Origin: an uncultured Dehalococcoidia bacterium
GTDB lineage: Bacteria; Chloroflexota; Dehalococcoidia; Tepidiformales; Tepidiformaceae
Length of the DNA: 7,063 nt
Assembly: GCA_937864275.1 (NCBI GenBank)
Contig: CALMIW010000187.1
Span: 1-7,063, forward strand
Reading direction: 5' to 3'
Below the pieces are notes generated by a model. The model was given only the letters and a program-made list of their open reading frames with translations, made no database searches and was not told the origin of the DNA. Positions 1 through 4,977 of the stretch are shown here, piece after piece (the first letter of the stretch is position 1; each line of letters opens with the position of its first letter). A program made the position numbers and the translations under genes.

Positions 1-303
1 ACCTCGAAGGGCGCGGTCATCGCGCTCACTAAAGCGATGGCCGTCGACCACGGGCCCCAGGGCATCCGCGTCAACTGCGTCGCTCCCGGGCCGGTCTATA
101 CGCCCATGGTCGGCGCCGGCTCGATGAGCGACGAGGCGCGCGAGAACCGCCGGGCCGCCTCCCTCCTCGGTATCGAAGGCACCGGTTGGGATGTCGGCAA
201 CGCCGTCCGATTCCTCCTCTCCGATCAGGCGCGCTACATCACCGGACAGGTCCTCGTCGTCGATGGCGGCACAACACTTCGCGGCCCCGAACGGGCGAAC
301 TGA
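1..303 (+). CDS. Short-chain dehydrogenase/reductase (SDR), C-terminal part
   Basis: The reading frame is open from base 1, so the 5' end lies outside the window; about 100 residues remain. The visible part begins T-S-K-G-A, where the Lys at codon 3 is the catalytic Lys of the SDR YxxxK motif; its Tyr would lie two codons before the window. Next come the classical SDR landmarks GIRVNCVAPGPVYTPM (substrate-loop PG motif), a helix ending in VRFLLSD, and the terminal ITGQVLVVDGG signature. Family members are cytosolic NAD(P)-dependent oxidoreductases acting on alcohols or ketones. The substrate cannot be read from this fragment because the Rossmann motif and most of the pocket are missing. The stop is 9 nt before the next + gene, so the two are probably co-transcribed. 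The internal ATG at 37 is not the start, because family homology continues upstream of it. Confidence 0.93.
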   Translation, partial: TSKGAVIALTKAMAVDHGPQGIRVNCVAPGPVYTPMVGAGSMSDEARENRRAASLLGIEGTGWDVGNAVRFLLSDQARYITGQVLVVDGGTTLRGPERAN

Positions 304-312
304 GGCGTACCA

Positions 313-861
313 ATGGCACGTGTCCCCTACCTTTCGAAGTCCGACATGGAGCCCGCAGACCGCGACCTCCTCGCGCGGGAGATCAACCTCAATCGGGCGC
401 TCGTCAACAGCCCCGAGGGCGCGCGCGCGTTTAGCCGCCTCGGCGGGTTCATCCGCAGCAAGAGCCGGCTCGATGGACGCCTGCGCGAACTGGCGATCCT
501 CCAGGTCGGCTTCCTCACCCGCTCGCGGTACGAATACTCCCACCACATCAAGATCGGCCGCGACTTCGGAGTGAGCGACGACGATATCCGCGCGCTCATC
601 GCCGAGACCTCCGGCGAGCCGTCCTCACTCGATCCGCTTGCGCAGGCCGTCCTCCGCGCCGCCCGCGAAATGGTCACCGGCCTCGCCGTTTCCGATGCGA
701 CCTTCGCCGAACTCTCCGCCGGCCTCGATAACGAGTGCCTGACGGACCTCGTCATCACCGTCGCCTTCTACTGCGGTGTCGTCCGCTTGCTCGAGTCGCT
801 CCAGATAGACGTCGAGCCGGAGTACCTGCACTACCTCGAGGAGTTCCCACTCCCGGAGTAG
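313..861 (+). CDS. Carboxymuconolactone decarboxylase (AhpD-fold) family protein
   Basis: This 182-residue protein starts at ATG 313. A GAGG site (302-305) overlaps the stop of the SDR gene and gives 7-nt spacing. Residues 57-95 carry the family core RLRELAILQVGFLT followed by Y-E-Y-S-H-H (73-78) and a D-F-G-V-S-D-D-D-I segment, as in the all-helical CMD/AhpD fold. The redox CxxC of AhpD peroxidase partners is absent; its place is taken by the YEYSHH segment, and the only cysteines are 142 and 154. A thiol-disulfide peroxidase role is therefore unlikely. Proteins of this subtype often sit in catabolic clusters, but their reactions are mostly unassigned. The upstream SDR suggests a shared oxidation or ring-degradation task; this is inference. 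The gene converges on the - strand lyase with 2 nt between stop codons. Confidence 0.88.
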   Translation: MARVPYLSKSDMEPADRDLLAREINLNRALVNSPEGARAFSRLGGFIRSKSRLDGRLRELAILQVGFLTRSRYEYSHHIKIGRDFGVSDDDIRALIAETSGEPSSLDPLAQAVLRAAREMVTGLAVSDATFAELSAGLDNECLTDLVITVAFYCGVVRLLESLQIDVEPEYLHYLEEFPLPE

Positions 862-863
862 GC

Positions 864-1835
864 TCACCCCACCAGGATGCGCGCCAGCACCTCGGCGTCC
901 ACGTTTCCGCCGGAGACGATCACGCCCACGCGCTTCCCGGCGATGTCCCCTAGCCGGCCTGTCATCAGCGCGGCCGCCGGGATGGCGCCTGTCGGCTCCA
1001 CCACCGTCTTCATCCGCAGCACCATGAACCGCGTCGCTTCCTCGATCGCCGTGTCGCTGACGGTCACGACGCCGTCGGCCAGGCGGCTGATGACCGCGAA
1101 GGTCAGCACCCCCGGTTGTCGCGTGCGCACCCCGTCGGCGATCGTCGTCGGCGGGTCGATCAGCACGCGTTCGCCGGCGGCGAGACTGCGCACCCAGTCG
1201 TCGGCGCCTTCCGGCTCCACGCCCATCACTCTCGTCGCCGGCGAGATCGCCTTCACCGCCGTGACCGTCCCGGAGAGCAGTCCGCCGCCCCCCAGTGGCG
1301 TCACCACCAGGTCCAGGTCCGGCGTCTCGCGCATCAACTCCAGCGCGGCCGTCCCCTGGCCGGCCATGATCTTCGGGTCGTCGAATGAGGGCACGACGTA
1401 CGCGTTCGTCGGCGCCGCCGCCTCCCGCACCACCACCTCGGGCAGGTCCTTCAGCCGGTCGTAGGTCCGCACCGTGGCGCCATAGCCGCGCGTCGCCGCC
1501 GCTTTCGAAGCCGGCGCGTCGTCCGGCATCAGGATCGTGCACGGGATCCCGAGCAGCTTCGCCGAGAGCGCCACGCCCTGCGCGTGATTCCCGGAAGACG
1601 CCGCCACCACGCCGCGCCGCCTCGCGTCGGAGGGCAGCGTCGAAAGGTGGTTGTACGCCCCCCGGAACTTGAACGCGCCGACCCGCTGGTAGTTCTCGCA
1701 CTTGAAGAACACGCTCGCGCCAACCATGGCGTCGAACGTCCGCGAGGTCATCACCGGCGTGCGGTTCGCCTGCCCTTCCAGCCGCGCCGCCGCCGCCAGC
1801 ACATCCTCGAACGAAATCGGCAGCCCATCCGTCAT
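864..1835 (-). CDS. PLP-dependent ammonia-lyase/racemase (serine racemase / threonine dehydratase / threo-3-hydroxyaspartate dehydratase type)
   Basis: This 323-residue protein is of fold-type II PLP enzyme length. Visible motifs are FFKCENYQRVGAFKFRGA (43-60) with the PLP Schiff-base Lys at 56; SSGNHAQG (80-87) with Ser81 at the position of the re-face catalytic Ser of serine racemase; the phosphate-binding loop GGGGLLSG (182-189); a metal site E207-x3-A211-x-D213 in VEPEGADD; IADGVRT (232-238); VVEPTGA (278-284); and SGGNVD (308-313). The protein ends soon after SGGNVD, so there is no C-terminal ACT regulatory domain and it is not biosynthetic allosteric IlvA. Likely reactions are deamination of L-threonine, L-serine or 3-hydroxyaspartate, or serine racemization, in the cytosol. 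Motif context (ENYQR, the metal triad, IADG followed by a TF segment) favours the serine racemase/hydroxyaspartate branch. The ATG at 1835 has an AGGAT-type ribosome site just upstream. It is divergent from the serine hydrolase gene. Confidence 0.92.
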   Translation of the reverse strand: MTDGLPISFEDVLAAAARLEGQANRTPVMTSRTFDAMVGASVFFKCENYQRVGAFKFRGAYNHLSTLPSDARRRGVVAASSGNHAQGVALSAKLLGIPCTILMPDDAPASKAAATRGYGATVRTYDRLKDLPEVVVREAAAPTNAYVVPSFDDPKIMAGQGTAALELMRETPDLDLVVTPLGGGGLLSGTVTAVKAISPATRVMGVEPEGADDWVRSLAAGERVLIDPPTTIADGVRTRQPGVLTFAVISRLADGVVTVSDTAIEEATRFMVLRMKTVVEPTGAIPAAALMTGRLGDIAGKRVGVIVSGGNVDAEVLARILVG

Positions 1836-1848
1836 GGGCGGATCCTAC

Positions 1849-1876
1849 CGTCTTCGCCGCGCCCAGGGGAAAGACG
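1849..1876. promoter_or_regulatory. Operator-like dyad in the divergent intergenic region
   Basis: The 6-bp arms CGTCTT (1849-1854) and AAGACG (1871-1876) are perfect inverted repeats with centres 22 bp apart, about two helical turns. They lie between the divergent lyase (-) and serine hydrolase (+) genes and just upstream of the lyase ribosome site. They could bind a dimeric regulator, or form a stem in the lyase leader RNA. The arms are short, so chance is possible. Confidence 0.25.
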
Positions 1877-1899
1877 TGCCGCGTTATGCAGCTTTCAGG

Positions 1900-1905
1900 T
1901 ACGAT
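1900..1905 (+). promoter_or_regulatory. Possible -10 element for the serine hydrolase gene
   Basis: TACGAT matches the TAnnnT core of a sigma70-type -10 and sits 27 nt before the proposed ATG at 1933. I see no good -35 hexamer at the expected distance, so this is only a candidate. Confidence 0.2.
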
Positions 1906-1922
1906 TCTGCGCGGTGGGGTCC

Positions 1923-1927
1923 GGAGG
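1923..1927 (+). promoter_or_regulatory. Shine-Dalgarno site that sets the serine hydrolase start
   Basis: GGAGG lies 5 nt before ATG 1933. The same frame is open upstream to an ATG at 1702, but that part is antisense to the lyase N-terminus and has no ribosome site. The GGAGG and the membrane segment that follows support 1933 as the true start. Confidence 0.8.
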
Positions 1928-1932
1928 TCTGG

Positions 1933-2991
1933 ATGCGCGCAGTAGCGCCGCAGACAGCGCAGCGTCATTCCCGTGCTCCGCGCGCACACCACCACTGGAC
2001 CGTGGTCGCCTTCGTCGCCCTGGTCGCGGCCACCGCCTACCTCTGTCTCAGCATCAGCCAGGCGATCGGCGGCCGCTCGGATGAAGGCACCGAGGCAGCG
2101 CTGCCGGTCGTTCCGGCGCGCGGCGAACAGGACGAATCGGCAGCCGTCCCCGATCCGCCCACCGTCGAAGCCTCCGTCGCCGAATCCGCCGGGCCCGCGC
2201 CCGCCCCTGTGCGCGGCCTGGCTCCCGCCGTCGGCGACCCCACCCTTCTGGCCGCCATCCAGGACGCGCTCGGGGAGGACCGCGACCACGTCGCCGTCTC
2301 TGTACGCCGCATCTCCGACGGCCGGTCAGCGGCCGTCAACGGCGACTACCAGTTCTACGCCGCCAGCACGTTCAAGCTCGCCGTCCTCTACGAAGCCGAG
2401 CTTCGCCACTTCCTCGGTGATCTCGAATACTCCGACACCCTCGTCATCAGTGAAGAAGATGCCGCCGAGGACCTCGGCACCTTCGCACACCTCGAGTTCG
2501 AGCCCGACGGGAGCATCACCATCGAGCACCTCCTCGAGGCGATGATCACCGTCTCCGACAACGCCTCCGCGGTTGCCCTCATGCACGAGTTCGGGTCGGG
2601 AAACATCGACGCGACGCTCCGCGGCCTGGGCATCCCCACCATGACCCTGAACCAGGTCGAACTCTGGACCACGGCCGACGACCTCGCCCGTCTCATGCAG
2701 TCCGTCTACGTCGGCGAGGGGCTCGGCCCCGAAGAGCGCGCCCACATGCGCGACCTTCTCCTCCGCCAGTCTGTCCGCAGCGGGATCCCGGGCGCACTCG
2801 CCGAAGAGGTCGAGTCGGGCCTTCGAATCGGCAACAAGACCGGCACCTGGCCCGGCGCCCAGCACGATGTCGCCTTCGTCGAAGCCCAGTCCGGTGCCTA
2901 CGTCATCGCCGTTCTCACCGATGGCTCCTACGAAGGCTGGCTCGCCCTCCAGCGCGTCGTCCCCGCCGTCCACGAAGCCCTCGCCGGGTAA
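1933..2991 (+). CDS. Membrane-anchored class A beta-lactamase-like serine hydrolase
   Basis: This 352-residue protein has a basic N-terminus (1-21), one hydrophobic segment (about 22-44), a Pro/Ala/Glu-rich linker (about 50-100), then a penicillin-recognising domain facing outside. The catalytic motifs are STFK (Ser145, Lys148), SDN (208-210) and KTG (302-304). The S-to-SDN spacing (63) is like class A enzymes, but SDN-to-KTG is about 10 residues shorter. The class A Omega loop with ExxLN is not recognisable: SDN is followed by GLGIPTMTLNQVELWTTADDLARL, with Glu243 directly before the TTADDLARL helix. Without the deacylating Glu166, efficient beta-lactam hydrolysis is doubtful. A DD-peptidase, esterase-like or beta-lactam-binding role is as likely, as in many members of the Beta-lactamase2 family. 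The next gene, 101 nt downstream, also encodes an envelope hydrolase-like protein. The family call is firm; the substrate is unknown. Confidence 0.88.
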   Translation: MRAVAPQTAQRHSRAPRAHHHWTVVAFVALVAATAYLCLSISQAIGGRSDEGTEAALPVVPARGEQDESAAVPDPPTVEASVAESAGPAPAPVRGLAPAVGDPTLLAAIQDALGEDRDHVAVSVRRISDGRSAAVNGDYQFYAASTFKLAVLYEAELRHFLGDLEYSDTLVISEEDAAEDLGTFAHLEFEPDGSITIEHLLEAMITVSDNASAVALMHEFGSGNIDATLRGLGIPTMTLNQVELWTTADDLARLMQSVYVGEGLGPEERAHMRDLLLRQSVRSGIPGALAEEVESGLRIGNKTGTWPGAQHDVAFVEAQSGAYVIAVLTDGSYEGWLALQRVVPAVHEALAG

Positions 2992-3080
2992 CACGAAAGC
3001 GGTCGATTTGGTGACGTCTTTTTACGGATGCTGGTATCGCCCGGGTCTGGCGGGTAGGGTAGTGTGACCCCAGCGCCCCC

Positions 3081-3084
3081 GGAG
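3081..3084 (+). promoter_or_regulatory. Shine-Dalgarno site preceding a TTG start
   Basis: GGAG lies 8 nt before TTG 3093. There is no in-frame ATG until after the membrane segment, so this site supports the unusual TTG initiation of the lysozyme-fold gene. In the 101-nt gap between 2992 and 3092 I found no convincing intrinsic terminator or promoter, only a weak GGGT/ACCC stem at 3057-3070. Confidence 0.6.
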
Positions 3085-3092
3085 TTTGTCAC

Positions 3093-3965
3093 TTGCCGGA
3101 TTTCGATGCGCATGAAGGATCCGCCCTTCGTCGGCTCCTGGTCTGCCTCGGGGCAATCGCACTCTTCATAACGCTTTCCATCATCGGTCTCTCCGCCACC
3201 GGCGTCGCCCACCTCGTCCCTATGGATGCCAGGGCGGCCTCGTATGCCGCCGCGAATTGGGACTTCGCGCGTCCCGCGGTCGACCAGATGAATGCCTCGG
3301 CGATCCAGATCTGTGGCGCCGAAGCGTCGGCCCGCGCCGCTGCGGGCACCCCCAACGAGGACGTCCGCAAAGCCCAGGTCGAAGTCCTCGTCGCCGAGTA
3401 CCTGCAATCCGAACGCGACTACAACGCCCAGGTCCGCGCCATCGTCGAAGCCGGCGCCCAGCGCCCATGGGATGTGCCCAGCAAAGCCCTCCCCCTCGAC
3501 CTCGCACGCAGCAAGAACTGCATGAAAGCCGCGGCCCCTGCCCCGAGGCAGACCAAGCCGCTCGCGGCCGTCACCCCCGCTCTCGCCCAGGACTACGACG
3601 CAGGCCCCGCCTGGATCCCGGATCCGGAGCATCGATTCCTCACATTGGAAGAACTCGATGCCGCCGCCGCCATGGCCGGCTGGCCCAACGAACCCGGCTG
3701 GTGGCCCGACATGCGCAAGATCATCCTCTGCGAGACGCGCAGCCTCGACACCATGGCCCACAACACCAGCGACCCGCACGGCGGCAGCTATGGTCTCGCC
3801 CAGCTCAACGGCAGCTACCACTTCGCCAACGCCGGCGAAGACTTCGCCCGCCGCTTCGACCCCATCGTGAACCTCCGCACTGCGCTCTGGCTGCGGGCCG
3901 CCCGCGGCCACTTTGGCGGCACCGGAGGGTGGTATAACTGCGCGAAGTTGTGGGGCATAGACTAA
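3093..3965 (+). CDS. Secreted or membrane-anchored lysozyme-fold (transglycosylase-like) protein
   Basis: This 290-residue protein is predicted from a TTG start. A strongly hydrophobic segment at about residues 13-40 is a signal peptide or anchor; an A-R-A site at 46-48 could be a signal peptidase cleavage point. Residues 50-145 are mostly helical and unassigned, with cysteines at 74 and 143. A Pro/Ala-rich linker follows. The C-terminal domain (about 195-290) matches the lysozyme-like superfamily pattern: ILCETRSLD with candidate catalytic Glu214, then HNTSDPHGGSYGLAQLNGSY (223-242), then FDPIVNLRTALWL (255-267), ending G-G-W-Y-N-C (278-283). Cys213 and Cys283 could pair. The expected role is cleavage of peptidoglycan glycan strands outside the membrane, as in soluble lytic transglycosylases or resuscitation-promoting-factor-like proteins. 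The exact family and activity are not certain. It follows the serine hydrolase gene on the same strand. Confidence 0.75.
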   Translation: MPDFDAHEGSALRRLLVCLGAIALFITLSIIGLSATGVAHLVPMDARAASYAAANWDFARPAVDQMNASAIQICGAEASARAAAGTPNEDVRKAQVEVLVAEYLQSERDYNAQVRAIVEAGAQRPWDVPSKALPLDLARSKNCMKAAAPAPRQTKPLAAVTPALAQDYDAGPAWIPDPEHRFLTLEELDAAAAMAGWPNEPGWWPDMRKIILCETRSLDTMAHNTSDPHGGSYGLAQLNGSYHFANAGEDFARRFDPIVNLRTALWLRAARGHFGGTGGWYNCAKLWGID

Positions 3966-3980
3966 GCCCCGACTTTCCGC

Positions 3981-3985
3981 AGGAG
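3981..3985 (+). promoter_or_regulatory. Shine-Dalgarno site that selects ATG 3992
   Basis: AGGAG abuts the ATG at 3986 with no spacing but lies 6 nt before the ATG at 3992. This favours 3992 as the start of the ABM-domain gene, giving an N-terminus M-F-V-A-M-N that starts directly in the first beta strand. Confidence 0.7.
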
Positions 3986-3991
3986 ATGGAC

Positions 3992-4315
3992 ATGTTTGTC
4001 GCCATGAACCAGTTTTCCGTCACCGAAGGCCGCGGCGCCGACTTCGAAGAACAGTGGCGCACCCGCGAAAGCTACCTCCAGGGCTTCGATGGCTTCATCC
4101 ACTTCGCCCTCCTCAAGGGCGATGAGCCCGGTGACTACGTCTCCCACACCATCTGGCGCTCGCGTGAAGACTTCCTCAAATGGACCCAGTCCGATGCCTT
4201 CCGCAAGGCCCACTCCGCCCGCTCGTCCGAAGGTGTCCTCGCCGGTCACCCCCGCGCGCGCTTCTACGATGCAGTGATCACGGAGCCCGGTCCGGTCCCG
4301 GTGATCACCGCTTGA
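3992..4315 (+). CDS. IsdG/HmoB-like ABM-domain heme monooxygenase (putative)
   Basis: This 107-residue protein is the size of a single dimeric alpha/beta ABM domain. The start is MFVAMNQFSV. The middle has F-D-G-F-I-H-F (32-38) and Y-V-S-H-T-I-W (49-55), then DFLKWTQSDAFRKAH (60-74). Asn6, Trp64 and His74 fall at the positions and 10-residue Trp-His spacing of the Asn7/Trp67/His77 triad of staphylococcal IsdG, where His binds heme iron. This supports oxidative heme degradation in the cytosol to release iron. Other ABM proteins act on quinones or other aromatics, so binding should not be assumed. The gene starts 26 nt after the lysozyme-fold gene. Its TGA overlaps the TTG start of the methyltransferase, implying coupled translation. 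No heme importer is visible in the window. Confidence 0.8.
   Translation: MFVAMNQFSVTEGRGADFEEQWRTRESYLQGFDGFIHFALLKGDEPGDYVSHTIWRSREDFLKWTQSDAFRKAHSARSSEGVLAGHPRARFYDAVITEPGPVPVITA
4274..4310. repeat. Paired GTGATCAC palindromes before the methyltransferase start
   Basis: GTGATCAC occurs at 4274-4281 and again at 4301-4308, with centres 27 bp apart. The second copy extends to a perfect 12-bp palindrome CGGTGATCACCG (4299-4310), ending 1 nt before TTG 4312. Both copies encode V-I-T at the end of the ABM-domain protein, so they may reflect a coding repeat, or a hairpin acting on the downstream start. Confidence 0.4.
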
Positions 4316-4977
4316 GCCAGCCCGGCGAGCCTTCTCCCCTTCGCCCCGAACACTTCGCCCGCCAGGACGAGAGCGAGGACGCCCTCTTCTACCGCGAACC
4401 GCGGCTCGTCACCCACATCGATGACGCCGCTATCGCCGCGGTCTCGCGGTTCTACGGCCAGCTCATCCCGCCCGGTTCGCTCGTCCTGGACCTGATGACC
4501 AGCTGGGTCTCCCACCTGCCGCCGGAGCTCGGGCTCGCCGGCGTCGCAGGCCTGGGGATGAACCAGGTCGAACTCGAACAGAATCCCGTCCTCACGGAGC
4601 GCATCGTCCAGGACCTGAACAGGGACCCGGTCCTCCCCTGGCCCGACGCAACCTTCGATGCCGCCGTCGTCACCGTCTCGGTGCAATACCTCACGAGCCC
4701 CGAAAAGGTCTTCGCCGAAGTCGGCCGCGTCCTCAAGCCGGGCGCTCCGTTCGCCGTCGCCTACTCGAACCGCTGCTTCCCCACCAAGGCGGTCGCAGCC
4801 TGGCTCGCACTCAGCAGTCGCGACCACGCGGAGCTCATCGGCCTCTACTTCCGCCTCTCCGCCGCCTTCGATGCGCCCCAGGCCTACGACATCTCGCCTG
4901 GTCCCGGCAGCGACCCCATGTTCGTCGTTGTCGCCCGTCGCCGGGCCTCAGTCCCGCCGCATGATGTGCAGGTCTGA
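4312..4977 (+). CDS. Atypical class I SAM-dependent methyltransferase
   Basis: This 221-residue protein is predicted from TTG 4312, which overlaps the upstream stop as TTGA. The open frame runs further upstream only as a shadow of the ABM gene. I see no strong ribosome site before the TTG, which fits translational coupling. The Rossmann-type core is recognisable: LVLDLMTSWVSHLP (57-70) at the motif I position, VAGLGMNQVELEQNP (78-92) at motif II, VQDLNRDPVLPWPDATFDAAVV (99-120) leading to the VSVQYL segment, then the VGRVLKPGAPFAV strand (137-149) and SNRCFPTKAV (152-161). Motif I lacks the usual GxGxG glycines, and Asn84 stands where an acidic ribose-binding residue is usual. I recall a small family of uncharacterised methyltransferases with this DLM(S/T)SW signature. 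The substrate is unknown. The final 30 bp overlap modC on the opposite strand. Confidence 0.8.
   Translation: MSQPGEPSPLRPEHFARQDESEDALFYREPRLVTHIDDAAIAAVSRFYGQLIPPGSLVLDLMTSWVSHLPPELGLAGVAGLGMNQVELEQNPVLTERIVQDLNRDPVLPWPDATFDAAVVTVSVQYLTSPEKVFAEVGRVLKPGAPFAVAYSNRCFPTKAVAAWLALSSRDHAELIGLYFRLSAAFDAPQAYDISPGPGSDPMFVVVARRRASVPPHDVQV

Noticed and set aside
1702..1932. Upstream extension of the serine hydrolase frame to ATG 1702
   Set aside because: Most of it is antisense to the lyase N-terminus. GGAGG at 1923-1927 and the membrane segment after 1933 mark the real start.
625..2289. A 554-codon open frame on the - strand
   Set aside because: It runs antisense to the CMD-fold gene and the start of the serine hydrolase, and in another frame through the lyase. 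Its translation is Gly/Arg/Asp-rich low-complexity sequence, as expected from a high-GC shadow frame.
3015..3030. T-rich run after the serine hydrolase gene as an intrinsic terminator
   Set aside because: The five-T run near 3019-3023 is not preceded by a stable GC-rich stem; only 3-bp pairings were found.
2928..3911. A 327-codon open frame on the - strand opposite the lysozyme-fold gene
   Set aside because: It has no recognisable motif and a Gly/Val/Ala/Glu-rich composition typical of the antisense shadow. The + strand frame has a membrane segment and a patterned catalytic domain.
2650..4575. A shared 15-base string at 2650-2664 and 4561-4575
   Set aside because: Both copies encode N-Q-V-E-L in unrelated proteins with the preferred codons of this genome. 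There is no flanking similarity, so it is probably coincidence.
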